Part shown: positions 26,325 to 35,268 of the stretch, piece after piece
How positions within the stretch are numbered: the first letter of the stretch is position 1
Layout: the number at the start of each line of letters is the position of its first letter
NCBI RefSeq assembly: GCF_009764685.1
Contig: NZ_VHLM01000010.1
Span: forward strand, 62,001 to 126,000
Reading direction: 5' to 3'
DNA: 64,000 nucleotides
Source of the DNA: Flavobacterium sp. I-STPP5a
GTDB lineage: Bacteria; Bacteroidota; Bacteroidia; Flavobacteriales; Flavobacteriaceae
Notes under the pieces: generated by a model
Databases searched by the model: none
What the model was told of the DNA's origin: nothing
The model's input: the letters and a program-made list of their open reading frames with translations, nothing else
Translations under genes and position numbers: made by a program

Positions 26325-26424
26325 TCTTAAATACCTTTAAGTCTTCGACTTGAACGAACGTCCCGCTCGTGATGATAGCCCTGAGTAGTCCTAAAATAGG
26401 TTGACAAGTTTTACAAATGAAAAA

Positions 26425-26460
26425 ACGCCGCAAAATTGATGTTTTGCGGCGTTTTGTTTA
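26425..26460 (+). terminator. Terminator after cassette 2
   Basis: ACGCCGCAAAA pairs with TTTTGCGGCGT around TTGATG, with a T-rich tail. Also lies 13 bases beyond the 3' end of the convergent SDR gene, so it may serve both. Confidence 0.85.
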
Positions 26461-26472
26461 TGTTCAAAAAGT

Positions 26473-27411
26473 TTACTTCAAATGCTCCAGCATATCCACT
26501 GTCATGGTTGCTAAATCAAACTCATGATTCCAGTTCCAGTCTTCGCGAGCGCTGCTGTCATCTATGCTGGCGGGCCAGCTGTCGGCAATTTTCTGACGGA
26601 AATCCGGTTCGTATGTAATCGTAAATTCAGGAATGTGTTTCTGGATTTCGGCAGCAATTTCTGTTGGCGTAAAGCTCATAGCGGCCAAATTGTATGAGGA
26701 ACGAATTTTAATTTGCTCAACGGGTGCTTGCATGATTTTAATGGTTGCAGCAATAGCATCGTCCATATACATCATTGGCATTTTAGTTTCTGAGGATAAA
26801 AAACACTCGTATTTTTTGTCGGCTAGTGCTTTGTGATAAATATCTACAGCATAATCTGTAGTTCCGCCACCAGGAGGCGATGACCAGCTGATTAAACCAG
26901 GATAACGAATGCTGCGTACATCTACACCAAAGATATTGTGGTAATACTCACACCATCTTTCGCCCGCTTGTTTACTGATTCCATATACCGTTGATGGCTC
27001 CATGATGGTGTACTGTGGCGTGCTTTCTTTCGGGGTTGTTGGTCCAAAAACCGCAATACTTGATGGCCAAAATATCTTTTTTATTTTTCCGGCTTTCGCC
27101 AAATTCAAAACATGAAATAAGGAGTTCATATTCAAGTCCCATGCAAATGCTGGATTTTTCTCGGCTGTTGCCGATAAAAGTGCCGCCATTAAATACACAT
27201 CGGTAATTTGATGTACTTCAACTAAATGCTCAATCTGATTAAAATCTAACGCATTTACTACTTCAAATGGACCCGAATTTACGACATCAATATTTAATTT
27301 ACGGATATCAGAGGCTATAACATTTTCTGTTCCGTAAATTGCGCGTAACTTTTGCGTAAGCTCAGTACCTATTTGGCCACAAGCGCCTATAATTAATATT
27401 TTTGTACTCAT
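26473..27411 (-). CDS. NAD-dependent epimerase/dehydratase-family L-threonine 3-dehydrogenase
   Basis: 312 residues of the extended SDR fold. NAD-binding GACGQIGTEL is near residue 8; the catalytic YxxxK is Y-G-I-S-K in STVYGISKQAGERWCEYY. The block YPGLISWSSPPGGGTTDYAVDIY is typical of SDR-type L-threonine 3-dehydrogenases, which oxidise threonine to 2-amino-3-ketobutyrate, distinct from the zinc-dependent Tdh of E. coli. Cytosolic, single-gene unit. The exact substrate is inferred from this block. Confidence 0.85.
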   Translation of the reverse strand: MSTKILIIGACGQIGTELTQKLRAIYGTENVIASDIRKLNIDVVNSGPFEVVNALDFNQIEHLVEVHQITDVYLMAALLSATAEKNPAFAWDLNMNSLFHVLNLAKAGKIKKIFWPSSIAVFGPTTPKESTPQYTIMEPSTVYGISKQAGERWCEYYHNIFGVDVRSIRYPGLISWSSPPGGGTTDYAVDIYHKALADKKYECFLSSETKMPMMYMDDAIAATIKIMQAPVEQIKIRSSYNLAAMSFTPTEIAAEIQKHIPEFTITYEPDFRQKIADSWPASIDDSSAREDWNWNHEFDLATMTVDMLEHLK

Positions 27412-27431
27412 GTTTTTTAAGTTTTGTTAAG

Positions 27432-27439
27432 CAAAGATA
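27432..27439 (-). promoter_or_regulatory. Candidate -7 element for the threonine dehydrogenase
   Basis: Minus-strand TATCTTTG, 21 bases before the ATG, with a TTG 16 bases further upstream, a rather short spacing. Confidence 0.45.
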
Positions 27440-27608
27440 ACGTTTTCGAAAATATCAAAAAATTATTATAATCTTTATAAAAACATATAAAAATTAGTAA
27501 TGTGCTATTTCTTACTGCTAATTGTTTGTTTTTTTATTGCTAAAATACAATATATAGGTACTAGATTGTTATTCGATTTCTATAATTCATAATTGTAAAT
27601 TTACTTTG

Positions 27609-27616
27609 TAACTTTG
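27609..27616 (+). promoter_or_regulatory. Candidate -7 element in a CTTTGTA micro-repeat
   Basis: TAACTTTG within the run TACTTTGTAACTTTGTACTT, 20 bases before the lipoprotein ATG. The 8-base periodicity gives two overlapping near-matches. Confidence 0.4.
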
Positions 27617-27635
27617 TACTTTAACTTATGTAAAA

Positions 27636-28241
27636 ATGAAATACTCTTCCTTTGTGTTCCTCATGCTGGTTTTACTTGTAAGCTCTTGTAAAGATGAGGT
27701 TGATAACCGCGTTTTGGAAAACAAAAAAGAAGTTCAGAAACAAGAAGTGATCTTAAAAAACATTCAAAAAAATTGGAATTTTTATGACACTCCTCTTACT
27801 GATGCTTCCGAGAAAAGTTTGTCTTCCTGGAATGAATTCCGACTTTTTCTTGATGAATTATCTCAAAAACCAAAAAACACAGCCAACGCCTACCAGCGTA
27901 AAGCCAAAGCGCTTTCTAAAAAAGCAATTGCGCTACAGGATAGAATTCCTTTTGAATTTGATAAACCTCAAATAAAAAGTAGAATTGCAACCCTAGTTAC
28001 TAAGGTTCGAATGCTTGACTTATTCATACACTTGGATCAAATTCCAGATAAAAAAGTGGTTCTTTTGATAGCAGAAATAAATCTAGAATTAGTTTCGCTA
28101 CAAAGACAAATGGATAAAATTGTAGAAAAAAGTAAAATCCCGCTAGAAGAAGGGGAATCTGAGCTTAGACGAATGCTAGATTCTACACGAGCAATTCCAA
28201 ATACACCAATAATAGACCCAAATATACCCCGAGTTGAGTAA
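27636..28241 (+). CDS. Lipoprotein of unknown function upstream of mfd
   Basis: 201 residues with signal and lipobox VSSC (C at about residue 18). The mature part is helical and rich in lysine, glutamate and glutamine (a likely coiled coil around residues 25-50 and 140-175), ending in a proline- and asparagine-rich tail. The mfd start overlaps its last codons. Known only as a conserved Bacteroidota-type hypothetical; no motif links it to DNA repair. Confidence 0.75.
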   Translation: MKYSSFVFLMLVLLVSSCKDEVDNRVLENKKEVQKQEVILKNIQKNWNFYDTPLTDASEKSLSSWNEFRLFLDELSQKPKNTANAYQRKAKALSKKAIALQDRIPFEFDKPQIKSRIATLVTKVRMLDLFIHLDQIPDKKVVLLIAEINLELVSLQRQMDKIVEKSKIPLEEGESELRRMLDSTRAIPNTPIIDPNIPRVE

Positions 28242-31200
28242 AACTGCCCTATACACGATCTATGATAATACGCCTCAAAACCTGCAAATTGTTGCGTGTT
28301 TACAGGATAACAACGCCGTAAAAATGCATTTGTCGGGACTCTTGGGTTCGGCAGTGTCATTTGTAATTCGCTCTATTTTCAAAAAAGCAGAGTTGCCTTT
28401 TTTGATTGTTTTAAACAATAAAGATGAAGCCGCCTACTACTTGAATGATTTGGAACAGATTATTGGTGATCAAGACGTACTTTTTTATCCCGGTTCCTTT
28501 CGTCGTCCGTACGAAATTGAGGAAACAGATAACGCTAATGTACTGCTTCGTGCCGAAGTATTGAATCGTATAAATTCTAGAAAAAAACCCGCCGTTATTG
28601 TCACGTATCCCGAGGCTTTATTTGAAAAAGTGGTTACCAGAAAAGAGCTGGATAAAAACACCTTAAAAGTGGCGATTAATGATAAAATTTCGATAGACTT
28701 TATCAACGAAGTTTTATTTGAATACGAGTTTAAAAGAGTTGATTTTATTACAGAGCCTGGAGAATTTTCGGTTCGTGGAGGAATCGTGGATGTGTTTTCT
28801 TTTTCAAATGATGACCCGTACCGAATTGAGTTTTTTGGGGATGAAGTAGAAAGTATCAGAACCTTCGATGTAGCAACACAATTGTCTATTGCAACCCAAA
28901 AAAAGATCACTATAATTCCAAATGTTGAAAACAAAGTTTTTCAGGAAAATAGAGAAAGTTTTTTAGATTATGTTTCAGAGAAAACGGTAATTTTTATTCA
29001 AAATACCGAAGATTTTTTAGCACAACTAGACAAACAATTTGGCAAAGCTGAGGAAGCTTTTGCAAAATTATCACAGGAAATAAAACGCGCTTCACCGGAA
29101 CAATTATTCTTAAATCAAGCCGAATTTATAAAAAGAGCTTTGGATTTTGCGGTGGTAGAATGGGGATCAAAACCTATTTTTAGAACCACCAAAAAATTTG
29201 AATACCATATAAAACCACAGCCGTCATTCAACAAACAATTTGATTTGTTGCTGAATAATTTAAATGAAAATCATTTCAATGGCTACAAAAATTATTTGTT
29301 TTGTTCGAATGATGCGCAAGCCAAGCGTTTTCATGATATTTTTGAAAGTTTAGACGAAGCCAATTCCGAAAACATTCGCAAGCAATACAATACTGTTGTG
29401 TTGCCTTTGTATCAAGGTTTTATTGACGAAGAAAACCAAATTACCTGCTACACAGACCACCAAATTTTTGAACGCTATCATAAATTCAGCATCAAAAATG
29501 GCTATTCGAAAAAACAAAACATCACTTTAAAAGAACTCACGACACTTTCGGTGGGCGATTATGTCACGCATATTGACCATGGAATAGGTCGTTTTGGTGG
29601 GTTGCAAAAAATACAAGTCGAAGGCAAAACACAAGAAGCCATCAAACTCGTTTATGCCGATAATGACATTGTGTATGTGAGTATTCACTCGCTCCACAAA
29701 ATTTCAAAATACAACGGAAAAGACGGTACTCCTCCCAAAATATACAAATTGGGTTCGAATGCTTGGAAAATTTTAAAACAAAAAACTAAGGCGCGTGTTA
29801 AGCATATTGCCTTCAATTTGATTCAGCTTTACGCCAAAAGAAGACTCGAAAAAGGATTTCAGTTTGCGCCCGACAGTTACTTACAAAATGAATTAGAAAG
29901 TTCGTTCATTTACGAGGATACGCCAGACCAAACTAAATCAACGGCTGAGGTAAAAGCGGATATGGAAAGCGATAGACCGATGGATCGCTTGGTTTGTGGT
30001 GACGTAGGTTTTGGTAAAACCGAAGTGGCTATTCGTGCGGCTTTTAAAGCAGTGGATAACAGCAAACAAGTTGCCATTTTGGTTCCCACAACCATTTTGG
30101 CTTACCAACATTACCGCACTTTTACGGAACGATTGAAAGATATGCCGGTTTCAATAGGGTATTTAAATCGTTTTAGAACCGCCAAACAAAAAGCCGAAAC
30201 ATTAAAATTATTAGCTGAAGGAAAACTTGATATTGTCATAGGAACGCATCAATTGGTCAACAAAAATGTGGTTTTCAAAGATCTTGGTTTGTTGATTGTA
30301 GATGAGGAACAAAAATTTGGTGTCAACGTAAAAGACAAACTCAAAACCATAGCTGCTAATGTGGATACCTTAACACTAACAGCAACGCCTATTCCTAGAA
30401 CCTTGCAGTTTTCATTGATGGCAGCCCGAGATTTATCGGTGATTACTACGCCTCCGCCCAATAGATATCCTATTGAAACGAATGTGGTTGGTTTTAGCGA
30501 AGAGACTATTCGGGATGCTATTTCGTATGAAATTCAGCGAAACGGACAGGTTTTCTTTATCAATAATCGAATAGAAAATATTAAGGAAGTAGCCGGTATG
30601 ATTCAGCGTTTGGTTCCCAATGCCAGAGTGGGAATTGGTCACGGCCAAATGGATGGCAAAAAACTCGAAGAATTGATGTTGGCTTTCATGAACGGAGAAT
30701 TCGATGTTTTAGTCGCAACAACCATTATCGAAAGCGGATTAGACGTACCGAATGCAAACACAATTTTCATCAATAATGCCAATAACTTCGGACTGTCTGA
30801 TTTGCATCAAATGCGTGGACGAGTAGGGCGTAGCAACAAGAAAGCTTTTTGCTATTTTATTTGTCCCCCGTATTCTGCCATGACCGATGATGCCAGAAAG
30901 CGAATTCAAGCTTTGGAACAATTTAGTGAATTAGGCAGTGGTTTCAATATCGCGATGAAAGATTTAGAAATTCGTGGTGCTGGAGATTTACTGGGCGGCG
31001 AGCAAAGCGGTTTCATTAACGAAATTGGTTTTGATACTTATCAAAAAATCATGAACGAGGCTATTGATGAATTGAAAGAAAATGAATTCAAGGATTTGTA
31101 TCCCGAGGAAAACAATTTGGAAACCAAAGAATACGTCAAAGAATTACAAATTGATACTGATTTTGAATTGCTATTTTCAGATGAGTACATCAATAATGTA

Positions 31201-31602
31201 GCAGAGCGATTGAGTTTGTACAATGAGCTAGGCGATGTAAAAAATGAGGAAGAGCTTACTGTTTTTCAGGATAAATTAATTGACCGTTTTGGTCCAATGC
31301 CGCCACGTGCCAAAGCGTTGATGAACAGTATACGCATTAAGTGGATTGCTACACGGGTAGGAATCGAGAAATTAGTGATGAAGCAAGGCAAAATGATTGG
31401 CTATTTTGTCTCAGATCAACAATCAGATTATTACCAATCCAATCGTTTTCAAAACGTATTGCAATTTGTGCAAAAAAACACTTCTATTTGCAAAATGAAA
31501 GAAAAGCAAACTCCAGCAGGATTACGTTTACTATTAACCTTTGATGATGCCAAAACTACTCGCAGGTGTTTGGAATTGATGGAGATGTTGGGTGGGGAGT
31601 AA
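28234..31602 (+). CDS. mfd: Transcription-repair coupling factor Mfd
   Basis: 1122 residues, the normal Mfd length. Mfd removes RNA polymerase stalled at lesions and recruits UvrA. Domains: UvrB-like N-terminal region with FYPGSFRRPYE, the RNA-polymerase-interacting CarD-like domain (LSVGDYVTHIDHGIGRFGG, about residue 440), helicase Walker A GDVGFGKTEVA near 590, DEEQ box, TATPIPRTLQFS, and the QMRGRVGRS motif VI, then the C-terminal TRCF domain. The start used is TTG, overlapping the upstream lipoprotein stop by 8 bases; the next in-frame ATG would remove about 30 residues of the conserved N-terminus. Confidence 0.95.
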   Translation: MSKTALYTIYDNTPQNLQIVACLQDNNAVKMHLSGLLGSAVSFVIRSIFKKAELPFLIVLNNKDEAAYYLNDLEQIIGDQDVLFYPGSFRRPYEIEETDNANVLLRAEVLNRINSRKKPAVIVTYPEALFEKVVTRKELDKNTLKVAINDKISIDFINEVLFEYEFKRVDFITEPGEFSVRGGIVDVFSFSNDDPYRIEFFGDEVESIRTFDVATQLSIATQKKITIIPNVENKVFQENRESFLDYVSEKTVIFIQNTEDFLAQLDKQFGKAEEAFAKLSQEIKRASPEQLFLNQAEFIKRALDFAVVEWGSKPIFRTTKKFEYHIKPQPSFNKQFDLLLNNLNENHFNGYKNYLFCSNDAQAKRFHDIFESLDEANSENIRKQYNTVVLPLYQGFIDEENQITCYTDHQIFERYHKFSIKNGYSKKQNITLKELTTLSVGDYVTHIDHGIGRFGGLQKIQVEGKTQEAIKLVYADNDIVYVSIHSLHKISKYNGKDGTPPKIYKLGSNAWKILKQKTKARVKHIAFNLIQLYAKRRLEKGFQFAPDSYLQNELESSFIYEDTPDQTKSTAEVKADMESDRPMDRLVCGDVGFGKTEVAIRAAFKAVDNSKQVAILVPTTILAYQHYRTFTERLKDMPVSIGYLNRFRTAKQKAETLKLLAEGKLDIVIGTHQLVNKNVVFKDLGLLIVDEEQKFGVNVKDKLKTIAANVDTLTLTATPIPRTLQFSLMAARDLSVITTPPPNRYPIETNVVGFSEETIRDAISYEIQRNGQVFFINNRIENIKEVAGMIQRLVPNARVGIGHGQMDGKKLEELMLAFMNGEFDVLVATTIIESGLDVPNANTIFINNANNFGLSDLHQMRGRVGRSNKKAFCYFICPPYSAMTDDARKRIQALEQFSELGSGFNIAMKDLEIRGAGDLLGGEQSGFINEIGFDTYQKIMNEAIDELKENEFKDLYPEENNLETKEYVKELQIDTDFELLFSDEYINNVAERLSLYNELGDVKNEEELTVFQDKLIDRFGPMPPRAKALMNSIRIKWIATRVGIEKLVMKQGKMIGYFVSDQQSDYYQSNRFQNVLQFVQKNTSICKMKEKQTPAGLRLLLTFDDAKTTRRCLELMEMLGGE

Positions 31603-31615
31603 GATATTGTCAAAA

Positions 31616-31645
31616 CTTCCAGCCTTTTGAAGGCTGGAAGCTTTA
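31616..31645. terminator. Terminator between mfd and the convergent ACT gene
   Basis: An 11-bp perfect stem, CTTCCAGCCTT against AAGGCTGGAAG, loop of three bases, followed by CTTTATTTATT. Confidence 0.8.
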
Positions 31646-31662
31646 TTTATTGTAGAATGTTT

Positions 31663-32319
31663 TTAATTCTTCAAATCTTTTATCACTTTAAAAGCAACAT
31701 CAACTTGTTCTTCACTTACTAAAATAGTGAACTCGTTTGATGTCGAAATTACTTCGTTGATAATAATTCCTTCCCAAGCCAAACGCTGAAAAATGAAATA
31801 GTAAATTCCAGGAACTACAATATTTTCTTTTGGTAATTTTACGGTAATTGATGCTAAATCATCTAGTTTCTGAATCAATTTTTCACTTGCAAAATGTTTG
31901 TCTACAAGATGATTGATACTATTACTTACTACAATATTCGTTTCGTTTACCCCTCTTGACGAAGTATAAAAAATATCTGGCAATGCATTGATATCCGCAA
32001 TTAAATCAGCCTGTTTGTTCAAAACCGTTTCTGAGGCTGCAAAAGTATAATCCGTCAACGCTGATCGAACGGTGATTTCGCCAATATTTTTGATGACTTT
32101 ATTGATCTTGTGGTTGAGTCTAAAATCCAGCTCCTCTGTCAATCTCTTCAATGCCATTACTACAGCACCTTGTTTCACTTCTTTACCAAATTCACTTTCT
32201 AACTCTGTCATTATATTTCTTGATAATGAGGTCAAGTTGATGATACCTAGTGATAAAGCATTTAGTAAAAAAGGTTTAGTTTTAATGTAGTTTTCAACAA
32301 TTGAAGAAACAGTTTTCAT
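31663..32319 (-). CDS. ACT-domain-like protein (aspartokinase C-terminal type)
   Basis: 218 residues. The N-terminal half is helical, possibly winged-helix-like (residues 1-75). The C-terminal part ending GIYYFIFQRLAWEGIIINEVISTSNEFTILV has the pattern of an ACT domain as found at the end of aspartate kinases, but no kinase domain is present. Related Flavobacteria proteins tend to be annotated as aspartate kinases, which is misleading given the missing catalytic part. Ligand binding or regulation is a reasonable guess. Confidence 0.65.
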   Translation of the reverse strand: MKTVSSIVENYIKTKPFLLNALSLGIINLTSLSRNIMTELESEFGKEVKQGAVVMALKRLTEELDFRLNHKINKVIKNIGEITVRSALTDYTFAASETVLNKQADLIADINALPDIFYTSSRGVNETNIVVSNSINHLVDKHFASEKLIQKLDDLASITVKLPKENIVVPGIYYFIFQRLAWEGIIINEVISTSNEFTILVSEEQVDVAFKVIKDLKN

Positions 32320-32429
32320 GATGGATTTTTTTTAGTTGGTCGTTATTTTACGCGTAGTTAGTGTGTAAAGTGGGTGCAAAGATAAATAAAAAAACATTTT
32401 GTTACAAATATAACATCTAGAAAATACGT

Positions 32430-32789
32430 TTAAAAGTGATAAAACGCATCGATAAAGTGCTCAATCACAAAAGATTTATCTTCTTTATGAATGGCTATGA
32501 TATCAAAACGAACTTCGAGGTCAAGATCATTTTGAGTGACATAAGCATCTACAGCCTTTACTAAGAGTTGTATTTTTTTTGGCTTCACAAAATCCTGTGG
32601 TAAACCAAAATCCAAGGAAGATCTTGTTTTTACTTCGACAACAGCAAGAACACCAGCTTTTTGAGCAAGGATGTCAATTTCTGCTTTTTGAAACGTATAA
32701 TTGGTTTGCAAAATAGTGTAGCCTTCCTTTTGGAGGAATTCAACAGCCATTTCTTCTCCAAGTTTGCCAAGTTCGTTGTGTTCAGCCAT
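32430..32789 (-). CDS. YraN/UPF0102 family protein, putative endonuclease
   Basis: 119 residues, the usual size. The Holliday-junction-resolvase-like nuclease core is visible: GKLGEEMAVEFL, then AEIDILAQKAG and VVEVKTRSS, containing the E, D and E-x-K residues of the restriction-endonuclease-like fold. Cellular role is not established. Cytosolic. Directed away from the S66 gene by a gap full of micro-repeats. Confidence 0.9.
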   Translation of the reverse strand: MAEHNELGKLGEEMAVEFLQKEGYTILQTNYTFQKAEIDILAQKAGVLAVVEVKTRSSLDFGLPQDFVKPKKIQLLVKAVDAYVTQNDLDLEVRFDIIAIHKEDKSFVIEHFIDAFYHF

Positions 32790-32799
32790 TTAAAAATTT

Positions 32800-32939
32800 T
32801 GTTTCAAGTTTGAGGTTTCAAGTTTTTTAACTTCTGCAACTAAAATTCATCAATGAAAAAAACATAATTCAGTGTACTGCAGACGTTCCCAAACTGCTTC
32901 TGCCAAGTCTCCCACTCCTTCGGAGGGAGTAGGTTTTTT
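32800..32939. repeat. Micro-repeat gap upstream of yraN
   Basis: Contains GTTTCAAGTTTGAGGTTTCAAG (two GTTTCAAG units), a segment with TGTACTGCAGAC similar to the ACTGCGAC micro-repeats of the bat region, and a short GC-rich hairpin CTCCTTCGGAGGGAG followed by Ts at the S66 3' end. Confidence 0.45.
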
Positions 32940-33941
32940 TTATTCAAATGTAAGTGTTCCGCCTTTTTCCTGCACGTCTAGTGTGACCTTACTTCCCAAA
33001 ATCAAAGCTCTATTGTCTTGAATGTGCCCTGCAGGGAAATTATACAATATTGGAATTGAGTATTTTTGTGTAACGTCTTCAATAATTTCGAGTGCATTTT
33101 TACCCCACGGAATATCGTTGTCTTTCATTTTAGTCATAGATCCTACCACAATTCCTTTAATGCTTTCGAGGCAACCGTTGCGTTTTAAGTTCATCATCAT
33201 ACGGTCAATATGGTATAAATATTCATCTAAATCTTCGATAAATAAAATTTTATCAGAACAATCAATTGCAGATGTAGAGCCAAACAGACTGTACAAGATG
33301 GATAAATTACCGCCTACTAATTGACCTGTTGCTTTTCCGAGTTTGTTTTTTGAAAAGGATGTAACCGAATAAGATAATTTCTCACCAAACAAAGCTTTTC
33401 GTAATGATTCAACTGCTTGTGGAGTCGCTCTTGGTGCAGTGAGTGGCATGATGGCATGTAGGGATTGGTATCCTAAGGTATTCAAATGACTGTGTAAAAC
33501 GGTCACATCGCTAAAACCAACGATCCATTTTGGATTCTTTTTAAAATTTGTAAAATCTAGTAAATCGACCATTCTAACCGTGCCATAGCCCCCTTTCACA
33601 CACCAAATTGCTTTAATATTAGGATTGTCCAGTTGCGCTTGAAAATCGGCTGCGCGTTGCTCGTCTGTGCCAGCGAGTTGGTTGTTGTCTAATCCAATCG
33701 TTTTTCCAATGATTACCTCAAGGCCCCAACTGTGTAGCAAGTCAATAGCAGGTTGCAGGTTGTTGTCAATGTTTTTTCTGGCTGTTGCTACAAGGGCAAT
33801 TGTATCTCCTTTTTGTAAATAAGGTGGTGTTATCATAGTGGGTTGTGATTGACAAGGTAATGTTCGAAAAACAAAAATAAACAATAGTACCCAATAAAAA
33901 ATGGGATTATAAATGTTGTGTGTATTGGTATACTGTTTCAT
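32940..33941 (-). CDS. S66 family LD-carboxypeptidase, exported
   Basis: 333 residues from the ATG at 33941 (MKQYTNTHNIYN); a start at 33980 was rejected because a promoter-like TATCTTTG lies inside it. An N-terminal hydrophobic segment ending CQSQP suggests export. The nucleophile serine is in VGFSDVT (about residue 143), with the acidic residue in LFIEDLDEYLYHIDR and the histidine in PAGHIQDN completing the Ser-Glu-His triad. Such enzymes trim the terminal D-alanine from murein tetrapeptides during recycling. Confidence 0.9.
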   Translation of the reverse strand: MKQYTNTHNIYNPIFYWVLLFIFVFRTLPCQSQPTMITPPYLQKGDTIALVATARKNIDNNLQPAIDLLHSWGLEVIIGKTIGLDNNQLAGTDEQRAADFQAQLDNPNIKAIWCVKGGYGTVRMVDLLDFTNFKKNPKWIVGFSDVTVLHSHLNTLGYQSLHAIMPLTAPRATPQAVESLRKALFGEKLSYSVTSFSKNKLGKATGQLVGGNLSILYSLFGSTSAIDCSDKILFIEDLDEYLYHIDRMMMNLKRNGCLESIKGIVVGSMTKMKDNDIPWGKNALEIIEDVTQKYSIPILYNFPAGHIQDNRALILGSKVTLDVQEKGGTLTFE

Positions 33942-33967
33942 CAAATTAAGCAACACGGTTTTGATTT

Positions 33968-33975
33968 CAAAGATA
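33968..33975 (-). promoter_or_regulatory. Candidate -7 element for the S66 peptidase
   Basis: Minus-strand TATCTTTG, 27 bases before the ATG at 33941; the upstream partner reads TCG rather than TTG at an 18-base spacing. Confidence 0.45.
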
Positions 33976-34044
33976 GTCATTTAAGAAAGAATACGAAATT
34001 CGATACAAATCACTATTTTTATCCTGAATTAATTGATTTTAATT

Positions 34045-35169
34045 ATGTTGTACTTTAAAGTTAGGTTTTACAAAACCCTATTAGCACTCGTTTTTTTATT
34101 GGGTTGGAGTTCGGTTGGGAATGCTCAATCCAAAAAATACATTATTCATACTGTAGCTTTTTATAATTTCGAAAATTTATTCGACACCATAAACGACCCA
34201 GACACTTATGATGAGGAGTGGACACCTGGAGGAACTCAAAAATGGACGTATGATAAATATCAAAAAAAACTTAGTAATCTAGCTCGTGTGCTAGCCGAAA
34301 TTGGTTCTTCAGAAAATCCAGATTCACCCACATTCATTGGTGGATGCGAAATAGAAAACCGTGCTGTACTAGAAGACCTTGTGAAAGAACCAAAAATCAT
34401 TGATAAAGATTACGGAATCATACATTTTGATTCGCCCGATAAAAGAGGAATCGATGTAGCCTTATTGTATCAAAAAAAGAAATTCCAACCCACTAGCTTT
34501 AGCAATATCCCTTTATATCTTTATAAAAAAGGAAACTCACAAACTGAAGAGGTTCTCGAAAAAACTGATGATATAACAGATGATAAGCCCCAAGTAAACA
34601 CTAAAAATTATAGAGTGTATACTAGAGACCAACTTTTAGTAACTGGTTTTCTAGAGGGTGAGGAAGTCCATATTATTGTGAACCACTGGCCATCGCGTTC
34701 TGGAGGTGAAAAAAAATCAAGCCCGTATCGCGAGGCAGCAGGCTTATTGAACAGAAAAATAATTGATTCTTTGCAGCGCATTAATCCTGAAGCAAAAATC
34801 ATCACCATGGGCGATCTCAATGATGGACCTTATAATAAAAGCGTAAAAATAGGGCTTGGCGCCAAAGCCAAAAAAGCCTCCGTTCCAGAGTTTGGGATTT
34901 ACAACCCCTTCGAAGAAATGGCTCAGAAAGGTTTAGGAACCATTGCACACCGAGATGCTTGGGATATTTTTGACCAAATAATGCTTTCTGAGACTTTAAT
35001 TCGTTCCGATTTCTCGAGCTATCGTTTCTGGAAAGCAGGTATTTACAACAAGCCTTTTTTGATACAAAGCAGTGGGCAATACAAAGGATATCCGTTGCGG
35101 CATTCAGTATCCGAAATCGGTTTCAGCGATCACTTTCCCGTTTATATTTATTTAATCAAACAAAAATAA
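34045..35169 (+). CDS. Endonuclease/exonuclease/phosphatase family protein, secreted
   Basis: 374 residues from ATG 34045; an upstream in-frame TTG would add only MILI. A Sec signal ends near GNAQS. The DNase I-like fold is recognisable from FYNFENLFD near the N-terminus, the GGCEIENR motif with the metal-binding glutamate, NHWPSRSGG, GDLNDGP and the final SDHFPVYI. These proteins hydrolyse nucleic acids or phosphoesters outside the cytoplasm; the substrate is not predictable. Probably a single-gene unit. Confidence 0.9.
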   Translation: MLYFKVRFYKTLLALVFLLGWSSVGNAQSKKYIIHTVAFYNFENLFDTINDPDTYDEEWTPGGTQKWTYDKYQKKLSNLARVLAEIGSSENPDSPTFIGGCEIENRAVLEDLVKEPKIIDKDYGIIHFDSPDKRGIDVALLYQKKKFQPTSFSNIPLYLYKKGNSQTEEVLEKTDDITDDKPQVNTKNYRVYTRDQLLVTGFLEGEEVHIIVNHWPSRSGGEKKSSPYREAAGLLNRKIIDSLQRINPEAKIITMGDLNDGPYNKSVKIGLGAKAKKASVPEFGIYNPFEEMAQKGLGTIAHRDAWDIFDQIMLSETLIRSDFSSYRFWKAGIYNKPFLIQSSGQYKGYPLRHSVSEIGFSDHFPVYIYLIKQK

Positions 35170-35220
35170 GGCTAATCCGCCTTCGTTTTTTTTGTAAAAA
35201 ATTAGTCGCTTGATTCACTT

Positions 35221-35258
35221 AAAATCTTAGTACCTTAGTGGCTTAGTAACTTTGAAAC
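35221..35258 (+). repeat. CTTAGTACC-type periodic repeat upstream of nbaC
   Basis: A run of 8-9 base units: CTTAGTACC, TTAGTGGC, TTAGTAAC, TTTGAAAC. The same family appears at 51322-51340 (CTTTGTGCCTCTGTGGC) and in 57640-57723. Confidence 0.55.
35247..35254 (+). promoter_or_regulatory. Candidate -7 element for nbaC
   Basis: TAACTTTG, embedded in the periodic repeat, 14 bases before the ATG. Confidence 0.4.
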
Positions 35259-35268
35259 TAATACTAAA

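Noticed and set aside
26340..26400. Possible insertion sequence end (GAACGTCCCGCTCGTGATG)
   Set aside because: No transposase, no paired end and no target duplication was found; it may be a decayed intergenic repeat, too weak to annotate.
31663..32319. Annotating the ACT-like protein as aspartate kinase
   Set aside because: The kinase catalytic domain is absent; only the C-terminal ACT-like part resembles aspartokinase.
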